This document shows positions 8,685 through 17,740 of a stretch of DNA of 64,000 nt, piece after piece. The stretch lies in NCBI GenBank assembly GCA_964615335.1, contig CAZTMT010000007.1:1-64000 (forward strand), read 5' to 3'. The DNA comes from HR10 sp964615335. Lineage in GTDB: Bacteria > Acidobacteriota > Blastocatellia > HR10. The notes under the pieces are model-generated. The model was not told the DNA's origin, did not search any database, and saw nothing but the letters and a program-made list of their open reading frames with translations. Made by a program: the position numbers and the translations under genes. The stretch's first letter is position 1. Each line of letters opens with the position of its first letter.

Positions 8685-9578
8685 TCAGAAGCCGGACGAA
8701 TCGAAGGACGCCATTCGTGTATCTCCCAATGTGATCGTGTGAGAACCAGACCGGGTGACACCCCGATGTGTCGCCGCCTCAAGCCAACTCCCATCTTTGC
8801 GCTTGAGTTTCAGCCCCGCTCCTCCTGCTCCTTGGACGGTCGCTTCACGGTACTTCTGCCGTGATGCCTCGGCCAGAAATTCTTCCAAAGACCTCCCGAT
8901 AACCTCTTCCTTGCCGCAGCCAAGCCAGGAGAGCAGGATCTGGTTTATCGCCCGGATGTTCCCGTCAGAATCTGCCTTATAAAGCCCGACGGGAGCATTT
9001 TCATAGAGATCCTGATAGCGCTGACGTTCTGCTTTCAGTTCTTCTCTCAACCTGCGCTCCTCTAGAACCGGAGCGAGGCTTTGAGCCAAACTCCGTACCA
9101 CAGAGGCCTCCCCTTCTGTGAAAGAGCGTCTGTTCGCCTTCTCCGCCAGGTAGATCCTCCCATAGACCCTGCCGGCCGTGGCAATGGGTACGCCCAGAAA
9201 GCTCCGCATCACCGGATGGCACTCAGGAAAGCCGGCGCGCAGCGGGTGCTCGGTAAGATCTTCTAACATAGCCTCTTCATACTCCCAACATCCCGATGCC
9301 CTGTGGGAACGAACCGATCCCCATCGCCTTCGCCCTGCTCCAGTTGGACAAAGTTCTCTGATTTCGTTCAAGACCCCAATCGTTCCATAAGAGGTCGCAT
9401 GTTGAGGGAAAAGTGACCGAGCCCCTTTTAAGATCCGGTCAGATGATGGATCCTCCACATCAGGAAGGATGTGCCGAAAGGACCGTCGCTCGGAGGCATA
9501 TCCGCTCCCGAAGACGCCCTGGGCGCGGCCATCCGGGGAGAGGCAGAGGGATGATTTCAGCGAGCCTTTCCTGCGCAA
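8685..9578 (-). pseudogene. Decayed, truncated GAF-PAS sensor gene
   Basis: Remains of a signalling protein. A GAF-domain half is recognisable (LEDLTEHP, then HPVMRSFLGVPIATAGRVYGRIYLAEK), followed by a short coiled coil and a PAS domain (about 187-275, YENAPVGLYKADSDGNIRAIN). Between about 9283 and 9349 the conserved GAF stretch IGSFPQG.GMLGV is found only in another frame. Two compensating frameshifts therefore interrupt the domain. The last 28 or so residues come from the repeat array, and any histidine kinase or output domain is missing. The 5' part is also poorly conserved. I interpret this as a sensor kinase gene cut by the repeat and now decaying. The open frame of 297 codons is incidental. 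Confidence 0.75.
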
Positions 9579-9678
9579 GGGGGAAAGCCTTGGGACGTAT
9601 CGGGCACGGGAGGAGTGCTGGTGATTCGCTCGGCCTGCGGTCCGCGAGAGAGTGTCGTTGGGCCCCTGGCTGCGCCGC

Positions 9679-9707
9679 TTTACTTCCGGTCGGTTCTGTG
9701 CTAATCT
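9679..9707 (+). promoter_or_regulatory. Putative sigma-70-type promoter of rpsO
   Basis: TTTACT (9679-9684), a 17-base spacer and TAATCT (9702-9707) lie about 55 bases before the rpsO start. This leaves a leader of about 48 bases, which could carry the S15 autoregulatory site known in other bacteria. Prediction from sequence only. Confidence 0.45.
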
Positions 9708-9761
9708 AACTTAACTTGAAGAAGGAGAAAAACTTGAGTGCAAGGGAGGCGCGCATCGCTT

Positions 9762-10031
9762 GTGGCTTTGACGAAAGACGTCAAACGCGATCTCATCGAG
9801 AAGTTTCGCGTGCATGAGAACGATACGGGATCGCCCGAAGTGCAGGTGGCGATCCTCACCTATCGCATCGCACAATTGACCGAGCATTTCAAAACGCACA
9901 AGAAGGACTACCATTCCCGCCGGGGCCTGTTGAAGCTGGTGAGCAAGCGACGTCGGCTGCTCGAATACCTGAAACGCACCGACAGCCGGCGGTACTATCA
10001 GCTCATTGACCGGCTCGGGCTGAGAAAGTGA
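9762..10031 (+). CDS. rpsO: 30S ribosomal protein S15
   Basis: Primary 16S rRNA-binding protein of the small subunit platform. From the GTG at 9762 the product is 89 residues and begins as family members do (ALTKDVKRDLI). It contains the S15 signature HENDTGSPEVQVA and the H.KDYHSRRGLL..V..RRRLL block. The upstream GTG at 9738 would add eight residues not found in the family. GGGAGG lies 12 bases before the chosen start, which is rather far. It is followed 247 bases later by pnp, the classic rpsO-pnp order. Confidence 0.96.
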   Translation: MALTKDVKRDLIEKFRVHENDTGSPEVQVAILTYRIAQLTEHFKTHKKDYHSRRGLLKLVSKRRRLLEYLKRTDSRRYYQLIDRLGLRK

Positions 10032-10278
10032 CTTGAGAGAGCACGATCACGCGCGACACGAAGCGGAGATTGGACGCGATCTGGGCCGGAAGGCCGCCGT
10101 TGGGGAGATGCGCACGCGATCGGCGGGATCTCCTGAGTCACACGTCGGCTTCTCTGGCCATCTCCTCTGGATGTGCGATTTTCCCAAAACGACTATTCCT
10201 GTGGGGAACGGGCCTGGGCATCTCTTGGGGAGAGCGTCGCCAGGCCCTGAGTCATGACCCGACAGGGGACGGACGACG

Positions 10279-12438
10279 ATGAGGACAATGGTGTTAAGCG
10301 ATTCGATTGAAATTGGTGGAAAACGGATCACCCTGGAGACGGGACGCATTGCGCGACAGGCCGATGGGGCGGTTCTCATCCGCCTGGGCGATACGATGGT
10401 CCTGGTGACGGCGGTGGCCGAGAAAGAGCCCCGCGAGGGGATTGATTTTCTGCCCCTCACGGTGGATTATCGGGAGAATAACTACGCGGCCGGGCGCATC
10501 CCCGGGAACTATTATCGGCGCGAAGGGCGTCCGACGGAGAAAGAGGTCCTCACGAGCCGCTTGATTGATCGGCCCTTGAGGCCGCTCTTCCCCGAAGGCT
10601 TCGCCTGTGAGACGCAGATCATCGCCCTGGTCATCTCGGCAGATACGGATTTCGATCCCGACATCCTGGGAATCACAGGGGCTTCGGCAGCTCTGTACTT
10701 GTCGGATATCCCCTTCTTCGAGCCGGTCGGCGGTGTTCGCGTCGGCCTGATCGAGAACCACTACATCTTGAATCCCACTTATGAGCAGACGCGCCAGTCG
10801 CGATTGAATCTGGTTGTCGCGGGGACCGAAGATGCCATCGTGATGGTCGAGTGTGGGGCTCGCGAAGTCCCCGAAGAGGTCATTGTCGAAGCGCTTCTGT
10901 TCGCGCATTCGGAGATCAGGAAGCTCTGCACGTGGCAGAAGGCGCTCTTTGAGAAGCTGGGGATTCGCAAGCGCGAGGTCGCTGCGCCGACGCTCGACGA
11001 AGAGATCGTGCGGGAGCTGAAGAGGACCTGGGGGGCGGAGCTGCGTCAGGCTCTGGATGTCACGAGCAAATCGAAGCGGGAGAGCCAGCAGGCGCTGGAT
11101 GCGCTTCGGAGGCGCATCCTGGAGGCCACTCCTGAAGAGCAGCGCGAGCAGACGAATCGCGCGTTTGACGTTCTGAGGGAGCGCTTCTTCCGCGAGGACA
11201 TCCTGGTTCACCGGCGTCGTCCCGATGGGCGTCGCTTCACGGAGATTCGTCCGATTCAGTGCGAGGTGGGACTCTTGCCGCGCACGCACGGCAGCGCTCT
11301 CTTCACGCGGGGAGAGACGCAGGCTCTGGTGACGACGACTCTGGGCACGCGCGAAGACATCCAATATCTGGACAGCCTGGAGTTTGGGGAGATCGAGCGG
11401 CGCTTCATGCTCAACTATAACTTCCCTCCCTTCTGCGTGGGCGAAGTGGCGCGGCTGGGCGCCCCGAGTCGGCGCGAGATCGGGCATGGGGCCCTGGCTC
11501 ATCGCGCTCTGGAGCCGGTTCTGCCTTCGGAGGAAAGCTGGCCCTACATCATTCGGGTCGTCTCGGAGATCACCGAGTCCAACGGGTCGTCCTCGATGGC
11601 GACAGTCTGCGGCGGGAGCCTCTCGCTCATGGATGCCGGCGTTCCGATCAAAGCCCATGTTGCGGGCATCGCCATGGGCCTGGTCATGGAGAACGACAAG
11701 TACGCGATCCTGACCGACATCGCCGGAGCGGAGGACCACTACGGGGACATGGACTTCAAGGTCGCGGGGACGCGCCAGGGGATCACGGCCCTGCAGATGG
11801 ACATCAAGATCAAGGGGGTGGATGCCGAGATCCTCGCGCAAGCGCTCGAGCAGGCGCGGGAGGCCCGCATGGTGATTTTGGACAAGATGGAGCAGACGAT
11901 CGCGCAGCCGCGACCGGACATCAGCCCCTATGCTCCGCGCATCTTCACCATGCAGATCCCGCCTGAGAAGGTGCGCGATGTCATTGGCCCCGGAGGCAAG
12001 GTCATCCGCAGCATCGTGGACAAGACCGGATGCAAGATTGACATCCTCGACGACGGGCGCGTGCATATCGCTTCGACCAGCAAGGAAGCGGCCGATCAGG
12101 CCATGCAGCTCATCCGCGATCTCACGATGGAGATCGAAGTCGGCAAGACTTACGTCGGCCGCGTCTCGCGCCTGACCGAATTCGGGGCTTTTGTCGAGAT
12201 TGTCCCGGGGACGGAAGCGCTCCTGCATATTTCGGAAGTGGCCCCACATCGCGTGCGAGACATCCGCGAGGTGCTCAAAGAAGGGGACATCATCAAGGTC
12301 AAGTGCATCGCCAATGACGGCATGGGGCGCATTCGCCTCAGCCGCAAGGCCCTGCTTGTGGAGCAAGAGCGTTCGGCCCGCAAGCGCTCCGAAGAGCGGC
12401 CTCGAACGGAAAATCGCTCGCGCCGGCCTTCTCGATAG
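10279..12438 (+). CDS. pnp: Polyribonucleotide nucleotidyltransferase (PNPase)
   Basis: 3'-5' phosphorolytic exoribonuclease and RNA 3' tailing enzyme of the degradosome. The 719 residues show both RNase PH-like domains (about 10-230 and 310-540), the helical linker between them, a KH domain (about 555-615, VIGPGGKVIRSIVDKTG) and an S1 domain (about 620-695, GRVSRLTEFGAFVEI). A basic tail ends the protein. Active-site blocks such as GRRFTEIRPI and FMLNYNFPPFCVGE are intact. The start is the ATG at 10279, with ATG at 10288 as an alternative. The rpsO-pnp gap of 247 bases shows no other gene. Confidence 0.97.
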   Translation: MRTMVLSDSIEIGGKRITLETGRIARQADGAVLIRLGDTMVLVTAVAEKEPREGIDFLPLTVDYRENNYAAGRIPGNYYRREGRPTEKEVLTSRLIDRPLRPLFPEGFACETQIIALVISADTDFDPDILGITGASAALYLSDIPFFEPVGGVRVGLIENHYILNPTYEQTRQSRLNLVVAGTEDAIVMVECGAREVPEEVIVEALLFAHSEIRKLCTWQKALFEKLGIRKREVAAPTLDEEIVRELKRTWGAELRQALDVTSKSKRESQQALDALRRRILEATPEEQREQTNRAFDVLRERFFREDILVHRRRPDGRRFTEIRPIQCEVGLLPRTHGSALFTRGETQALVTTTLGTREDIQYLDSLEFGEIERRFMLNYNFPPFCVGEVARLGAPSRREIGHGALAHRALEPVLPSEESWPYIIRVVSEITESNGSSSMATVCGGSLSLMDAGVPIKAHVAGIAMGLVMENDKYAILTDIAGAEDHYGDMDFKVAGTRQGITALQMDIKIKGVDAEILAQALEQAREARMVILDKMEQTIAQPRPDISPYAPRIFTMQIPPEKVRDVIGPGGKVIRSIVDKTGCKIDILDDGRVHIASTSKEAADQAMQLIRDLTMEIEVGKTYVGRVSRLTEFGAFVEIVPGTEALLHISEVAPHRVRDIREVLKEGDIIKVKCIANDGMGRIRLSRKALLVEQERSARKRSEERPRTENRSRRPSR

Positions 12439-12508
12439 AGCCCCTCCGCGAGGCCAAAAACATGCGGGGGGATTCCGGTCGAGCCCAAGGCGCAAGGGGA
12501 GAGAAAGC

Positions 12509-13321
12509 ATGCCAGGGCGCGCCAGCATGAGGAGGCGTGGGCTCATCCTGGGTGTGGCCCTGTGGGCTCTCTTCACGCCTCATCTCACGGGCGGGCCCAG
12601 GCGCTCGGAGTCCCCCCCGTTTCCTGTCGGCGAGCACCTCCGCTATGCGATCTCCTGGGCGCAATATCTGGTCGCCGGAGAGATGGCGCTCGCTGTGAAG
12701 GGACAGGGCCATTTCTTCGATCGCGCTGGTCTGCATCTGGAGTTGCGCGCGCGGACGATCGGCCCTGTGCGCACGCTGGTGAAAGCGCTCGATGAGCAGT
12801 GGACCTCCTACGTGGATCCGGAGACGTGGCTTCCCTACCGCGTGGAGCACTGGCGGCAGGAGGGGGATCGGCGCACGGATCTCACGATCACTCTGGATCA
12901 CCGTCAGAGGATCGCGCGCCTGAGCACGGGGGGAACGATCCCGATCTCCTCGGAGACGCGCGATGTCGTCGCCTTCCTCTACTACCTGCGCACGCTTCCG
13001 CTGGAGCCGGGGAGTCGCCATCGGTTCTCCCTTTTGAGCGAGAACCGTCGTCTGCTCGTTCAGGTGCACGTCCTGTCGCGTGCTTCTGTTCAGACGCGCG
13101 CCGGGCGCTTCGAGGCCATCGGAATGGCCCTGCGCCTGCACGGGCAGAAGGCGGCCAAAGAATCGCCCCTTCAGCTCTGGCTCTCTGCTGATGAGCGGCG
13201 CCTGCCCGTTCTGATCACAGCCCGAGAAGCGTTCGGAGAGATCCGCGTGGAATTAGTCGAAGCGGTCGCCGGCGTGACGACCGCGCCGGCTCCGACAGGG
13301 CGGACGGAGCGAATGCGATGA
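12509..13321 (+). CDS. DUF3108 exported protein
   Basis: A 270-residue protein with an N-terminal signal sequence (basic MRRRG, then a hydrophobic run to about residue 28). It matches the DUF3108 pattern: PFPVGEHLRYAISW at the mature N-terminus, then LRARTIGPVRTLVKALDEQWTSYVDPETWLPYRVE, and near the end a segment on how the value is used with the LWLSADERRLPVLI block. DUF3108 proteins are predicted periplasmic beta-rich proteins of unknown function. The start has GGGGAGAG 5 bases upstream. The stop overlaps pyrR by four bases (ATGA), so pyrR is translationally coupled to it. Confidence 0.85.
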   Translation: MPGRASMRRRGLILGVALWALFTPHLTGGPRRSESPPFPVGEHLRYAISWAQYLVAGEMALAVKGQGHFFDRAGLHLELRARTIGPVRTLVKALDEQWTSYVDPETWLPYRVEHWRQEGDRRTDLTITLDHRQRIARLSTGGTIPISSETRDVVAFLYYLRTLPLEPGSRHRFSLLSENRRLLVQVHVLSRASVQTRAGRFEAIGMALRLHGQKAAKESPLQLWLSADERRLPVLITAREAFGEIRVELVEAVAGVTTAPAPTGRTERMR

Positions 13322-13875
13322 ACGCGCGCGAGAAAGCCCTGCTCATGGATGCCGCCGAGATTGAGGAGGCATTGCATCGTCTGGCGGAGGAGATCGTGGC
13401 CTTCGAACGCCGGACCGATGCGCTCATGCTCGTGGGGATCCGCACGCGAGGTGTCCCGCTGGCCCGTCGCTTGGCCGAGATCCTGAAGCAGCGATACGGC
13501 TGGGATGTCCCCGTGGGCGTCCTGGACATCACCTTCTATCGAGACGATCTGAGCCGCATCGCGCCCAATCCCGTAGTGAGAAAGAGCGAGCTGCCGCGTG
13601 ACATCACGGGCCGAGTCATCGTGCTCGTGGACGACGTCCTCTACACGGGACGCACGGTGCGCGCGGCCTTGGATCACCTGATGGACTACGGGCGACCCGA
13701 CCGCGTGCGCCTGGCCGTGCTCGTGGATCGCGGTCACAGGGAGCTTCCCATCCAGGCCGATTATGTGGGGCGCACGATCCCGACCGAGCGCGACGAGATC
13801 ATCAAAGTCATGCTTCGCGAGGTGGACGGAGAAGATCGAGTCCTGCTGCTGGAGAGGAACCAAAATGACGCGTGA
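13318..13875 (+). CDS. pyrR: PyrR: pyrimidine operon attenuator / uracil phosphoribosyltransferase
   Basis: A 185-residue PRTase-fold protein. In many bacteria PyrR binds pyr mRNA leaders when UMP or UTP is high and also has uracil phosphoribosyltransferase activity. The PRPP loop is IVLVDDVLYTGRT (101-113), and the DITFYRDDL segment and conserved HRELPIQADYVG block are present. It overlaps the preceding DUF3108 gene by four bases and pyrB by 11 bases, so it has no leader of its own. No attenuator hairpin with an anti-terminator is evident near it. Regulation may act elsewhere or only the enzyme activity may be used. Confidence 0.94.
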   Translation: MNAREKALLMDAAEIEEALHRLAEEIVAFERRTDALMLVGIRTRGVPLARRLAEILKQRYGWDVPVGVLDITFYRDDLSRIAPNPVVRKSELPRDITGRVIVLVDDVLYTGRTVRAALDHLMDYGRPDRVRLAVLVDRGHRELPIQADYVGRTIPTERDEIIKVMLREVDGEDRVLLLERNQNDA

Positions 13876-14872
13876 GGCCGAACAGGAGCGGTACGGGACA
13901 GCCGGCGATTCTCCGGAGCGCGCCGAGCCTTCCCGAACGCGCCTTGCGCGAAAAGACCTTCTCGGCATTCGCGATCTCGCTCCCGAAGAGATCCTCCTGA
14001 TTTTGGACACGGCCGAAGCCTTCAAGGAGGTCTCCGAGCGCGAGATCAAGAAAGTCCCCACGTTGCGCGGGAAGACCGTCGTGAATCTCTTCTTCGAACC
14101 CTCGACGCGCACGCGCACGAGCTTCGAGCTGGCGGCCAAGCGCCTCTCGGCGGATACGATCAGCCTGGCGGCCACAACGAGCAGTCTCATGAAAGGGGAG
14201 ACGCTGCTGGATACGGTGCGAACCCTGGAGGCGATGGCCATTGATGCCCTTGTCGTGCGCCACTCCATGGCCGGAGTCCCCCACCAGCTCGCCCGACATC
14301 TCCCCATCCCGGTCATCAACGCGGGCGATGGCGCTCATGAACATCCCACGCAGGCGCTTCTGGATGCTTTCACCATCCGCGAGCGGAAGGGGCGCATCGC
14401 CGGATTGAAGGTCGCCATCATCGGGGATCTCCTGCACAGCCGCGTCGCGCGCTCCAACATCTATCTTCTGACCAAGCTCGGAGCGAGCGTCTGGGTGAGC
14501 GGTCCGCAGACGCTCGTGCCCCCGTATTATGAACAGCTTGTCGCCGATGGCCTCTACGTCACCCCCCGCATCGAGGAGGCTCTGGAGGAGGCCGACGTGG
14601 TCATGGCGCTTCGGATTCAACTGGAACGGCAGCAGGAATGCTTCTTCCCTTCCCTCAAGGAGTACGCGTGGCGCTTCGGTCTGACGCGCGAGCGGCTCCG
14701 ACGCGCGAAAGAGGATGCGATCATCCTCCATCCGGGTCCGATGAATCGCGGCATCGAGATCGCCTCCGATGTCGCCGATGGGCCTCAATCGCTCATCCTC
14801 GATCAGGTCGCCAATGGCATCGCCGTGCGCATGGCTGTCCTCTACCTCCTCATGGGAGGCTCCACGACATAG
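13865..14872 (+). CDS. pyrB: Aspartate carbamoyltransferase catalytic subunit
   Basis: Second step of de novo pyrimidine synthesis, joining carbamoyl phosphate and aspartate. It is 335 residues long. The carbamoyl-phosphate loop is FFEPSTRTRTSF (77-87), followed by SSLMKGETLLDT with the catalytic lysine, the HPTQALLDAF motif and HPGPMNRGIEI near the C-terminus. The first 25 residues are an extension relative to most homologues. It starts inside the end of pyrR. No pyrI regulatory chain or pyrC follows. The next gene is glcD after 90 bases. Confidence 0.96.
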   Translation: MTREAEQERYGTAGDSPERAEPSRTRLARKDLLGIRDLAPEEILLILDTAEAFKEVSEREIKKVPTLRGKTVVNLFFEPSTRTRTSFELAAKRLSADTISLAATTSSLMKGETLLDTVRTLEAMAIDALVVRHSMAGVPHQLARHLPIPVINAGDGAHEHPTQALLDAFTIRERKGRIAGLKVAIIGDLLHSRVARSNIYLLTKLGASVWVSGPQTLVPPYYEQLVADGLYVTPRIEEALEEADVVMALRIQLERQQECFFPSLKEYAWRFGLTRERLRRAKEDAIILHPGPMNRGIEIASDVADGPQSLILDQVANGIAVRMAVLYLLMGGSTT

Positions 14873-14962
14873 AAAGCACAGCCGCGCTACCCGCGGAAAT
14901 GGGCTGGCCCCCTTGTCCTTTCTGCGTTATGCTCAATGAGTCGCTCAAGGAGAAGCCCTCAT

Positions 14963-16357
14963 ATGGACCGGTGGATTGCCGCGTTGAAGGAGATCGTGGG
15001 CGAAGAGGACGTCATCGCTGAGCCCGAGCGTCTTCTGGTCTACGAGTGCGATGGTCTGAGCATTCATAAACACCCCCCTCGGGCCGTTGTCTTCCCGGAG
15101 TCCACGGAAGAGGTCGTCCGTGTCGTTCAGCTGCTCCGGCACTACCGCATTCCTTTCCTCGCGCGGGGGGCGGGCACGGGATTAAGCGGCGGCGCCGTGG
15201 CTCTGCAGGGCGGAGTGATCCTGGAACTCGCCCGCATGAACCGCATCCTGGAGATTGATTATGAGAATCGGCTCGCCGTCGTAGAGCCGGGGGTGATCAA
15301 CCTCATGCTCACCCGAGCCGTGGCCGACGCGGGGTATTTCTATGCTCCCGATCCATCGAGTCAGATGGCGTGCACGCTGGGAGGCAACGTCGCTGAGAAC
15401 GCAGGAGGGCCTCACTGCCTGAAGTACGGCATGACGGTTCATCACGTCCTGGGGCTGGAGGTCGTCCTCCCCACGGGAGAGGTCGTGACGCTTGGCGGTC
15501 GCGGAGCCGATGCTGTGGGGTATGATCTGCTGGGCCTCTTCATCGGGTCCGAAGGGACATTTGGCATTGCGACCAAGATCACCGTGCGCCTGCTGCGGCG
15601 CCCCCAGACGGTGACGACCCTGCTGGCCGATTTTCTCACAGTGGAAGAGGCGAGCCGCGCCGTCTCAGCGATCATCGCTGCCGGGATTCTCCCTTCGGCT
15701 CTGGAGATGATGGATCGGGCGACCATCGAAGCCGTCGAAGCGTCCGTCTATGCGGCCGGTCTGCCCACGGACGCAGCGGCCGTGCTCCTCATCGAGCTGG
15801 ATGGGCTGGCCGAGAGCGTCCACTATGAAGCCGAGCGCGTCCGCGAGATCTGTCGCGCAAGCGGCGCGCGCCAGGTCCAGGTCGCTCGCGATGAGGTCGA
15901 ACGGGCGCGCCTCTGGGCCGGACGCAAAGGGGCTTTCGGAGCTCTGGGGCGCCTCAGTCCGGACCTCATGGTGCAGGATGCCGTGATCCCGCGCAGTAAG
16001 CTCCCCGAAGTCCTGCCCGAGATCTATCGCATCGCCGCCCGATATGGGCTTCGCATGGCCAATGTCTTTCACGCCGGGGATGGGAACCTGCATCCGAACA
16101 TCTGCTTCGACGGAAGGGATACCGACCAGGTGCGCCGCGTGAAAGCCGCCTGTCGCGAGATCATGGAGTTGTGCGTGCGCGTGGGAGGATCGCTCACCGG
16201 AGAGCACGGCGTTGGTCTGGATAAGATCGCGTACATGTCGCTCGTCTTCACCGAGGAGGATCTGGACGCGATGGCCCGCGTGCGCGCCGTCTTCGATCCG
16301 GATGGGCTCTGCAATCCGGGCAAGGTCTTGCCGGTGCGGCGCTGCCGCGCTTTCTGA
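14963..16357 (+). CDS. glcD: FAD-linked oxidase, glycolate oxidase subunit GlcD
   Basis: FAD-dependent 2-hydroxyacid dehydrogenase subunit of 464 residues. The PCMH-type FAD-binding domain covers about 35-215 (PRAVVFPESTEEVV, GAGTGLSGGAV, and the GGNVAENAGGPHCLKYG block). The C-terminal catalytic cap has HAGDGNLHPNI and GEHGVGLDKI, which carry the metal and substrate histidines. AAGGAG lies 10 bases before the ATG at 14963, so this start is preferred over an ATG at 14936. It heads glcD-glcE-glcF, which oxidise glycolate or lactate to the keto acid and feed electrons to quinone. The exact substrate is not decided by sequence alone. Confidence 0.93.
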   Translation: MDRWIAALKEIVGEEDVIAEPERLLVYECDGLSIHKHPPRAVVFPESTEEVVRVVQLLRHYRIPFLARGAGTGLSGGAVALQGGVILELARMNRILEIDYENRLAVVEPGVINLMLTRAVADAGYFYAPDPSSQMACTLGGNVAENAGGPHCLKYGMTVHHVLGLEVVLPTGEVVTLGGRGADAVGYDLLGLFIGSEGTFGIATKITVRLLRRPQTVTTLLADFLTVEEASRAVSAIIAAGILPSALEMMDRATIEAVEASVYAAGLPTDAAAVLLIELDGLAESVHYEAERVREICRASGARQVQVARDEVERARLWAGRKGAFGALGRLSPDLMVQDAVIPRSKLPEVLPEIYRIAARYGLRMANVFHAGDGNLHPNICFDGRDTDQVRRVKAACREIMELCVRVGGSLTGEHGVGLDKIAYMSLVFTEEDLDAMARVRAVFDPDGLCNPGKVLPVRRCRAF

Positions 16358-16372
16358 AAGCCGCGCCAGGAG

Positions 16373-17737
16373 ATGCTCGAAGCGCTCATGTCCGAACAAA
16401 AGCACGCATGGCCAGAAGCCGAGACGATAGCGCGAGAGCTGGCTTCTCTTGTGGGAGAGGCGCACGTCCTCTCCCCGGCTCCGGAAACGTACGCCATTGA
16501 TGATCGGCTTCCCGCGTGCATCGTCTTCCCGGGGACGGTCGAAGAAGCGCGCGCCATTTTGCGTCTGGCGCATGCGCAGGGATGGGCCGTCGTAGCGATG
16601 GGCTCAGGTCGCCGCCTCTGCTTCGGAAATCCCCCCGAGCGCGTGGACGTGCTCCTTTCGACGCGTCGCTTGAATCGTATTGTGGACTACGAACCGGCGG
16701 ATCTCACGGCGAGCGTCGAAGCGGGATGTCTGCTTGACGCGTTCAACCGGGAAGCCTCTTCGTATCGGCAATGGTTGCCCTTCGACCCTCCGGAGGCCGA
16801 GCGGGCGACCCTGGGGGGGATCGCCGCAGTGGACGATTTCGGTCCGTTGCGCCATGGCTACGGACGACCGCGCGACTACGTCATCGGCCTGGAAGTCCTT
16901 CAGGCTGATGGAACGTTTCTTCGCGCTGGCGGACGCGTCGTCAAAAACGTCACCGGGTACGATCTCAACAAGCTCTTTGTGGGGAGCTTCGGAACGCTCG
17001 GTCTTCTGGTGCGCGTGAACTTCAAGCTGCGTCCGCGTCCGGACGCAGAAGCGACGATCCTTCTGCTTGACTCGGAATGGGAAACGCTCGCTGCGGGAGC
17101 GCGCCAGATCCTTGGCTCCGATTTCCTGCCGGCGGCCCTTCTGTTTGCTGACGAGAACGCCATGTCGGTCCTGCTGTCCAGAGAGAAGCGCAAGGGGCTT
17201 CTGGTGCGGCTTTTGGAAACGCCTCCTGCCGTCGCCTCTCAGCGGGAACGCCTGAAGGCGCTCGCGCGCGCGAGGGCACTGGAGTTGCTCGAACTCCCCG
17301 AGGAGTCGAACCGCCAGATATGGGAGGCGATCGGCCACATGCATCGGCTCATCCCAACCGATCTTCTGGTCCGGCTTGCTGTACTGCCCTCGGACACATG
17401 GGAGGCCGCGCGCCTCGCTGAACGTGCCGGGAGCCAGTGGCTTCATCCCTTCTACGTCCTCGCGCAACCGGGAACAGGCATCGTGCACGTCGGAGGGAGG
17501 CTGACCGAGCAGGGGGATGACGTCGTCGCTCGCGTCGCCCAGAGTCTCATCCATCTTCGGGAGATGTGGGCGCCCCGTCGGGGACATCTCGTGATCGAGC
17601 ACGCGCCGCCTGCGCTCAAGCGGCATATGGACGTGTGGGGAGAGGTGGGATCGAGCTTTCCGCTCATGCGCGCGCTCAAGCAGACGTTCGATCCGAAACG
17701 CATCCTGAGTCCGGGCCGATTCGTGGGAGGTTTGTGA
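16373..17737 (+). CDS. glcE: FAD-binding glycolate oxidase subunit GlcE
   Basis: Second FAD-binding subunit of the glycolate oxidase complex, 454 residues. The PCMH-like FAD domain is seen at about 45-225 (CIVFPGTVEEARAIL, AMGSGRRLCFGNPP, GRVVKNVTGYDLNKLFVGSFGTLG), a typical GlcE pattern. The C-terminal part is divergent, ending LKQTFDPKRILSPGRF as in the family. The start is uncertain: AGGAG abuts the ATG at 16373, while the ATG at 16388 is 15 bases from it. It lies 15 bases after glcD and 3 before glcF. Confidence 0.9.
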   Translation: MLEALMSEQKHAWPEAETIARELASLVGEAHVLSPAPETYAIDDRLPACIVFPGTVEEARAILRLAHAQGWAVVAMGSGRRLCFGNPPERVDVLLSTRRLNRIVDYEPADLTASVEAGCLLDAFNREASSYRQWLPFDPPEAERATLGGIAAVDDFGPLRHGYGRPRDYVIGLEVLQADGTFLRAGGRVVKNVTGYDLNKLFVGSFGTLGLLVRVNFKLRPRPDAEATILLLDSEWETLAAGARQILGSDFLPAALLFADENAMSVLLSREKRKGLLVRLLETPPAVASQRERLKALARARALELLELPEESNRQIWEAIGHMHRLIPTDLLVRLAVLPSDTWEAARLAERAGSQWLHPFYVLAQPGTGIVHVGGRLTEQGDDVVARVAQSLIHLREMWAPRRGHLVIEHAPPALKRHMDVWGEVGSSFPLMRALKQTFDPKRILSPGRFVGGL

Positions 17738-17740
17738 CCG

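Noticed and set aside
10294..12576. Long antisense frame of 760 codons opposite pnp
   Set aside because: Shadow of high G+C codon usage; the plus-strand pnp has full domain content and the antisense product has no family features.
13200..13400. PyrR-dependent attenuator upstream of pyrR
   Set aside because: This region is coding (DUF3108) and overlaps the pyrR start; no terminator/anti-terminator pair is visible.
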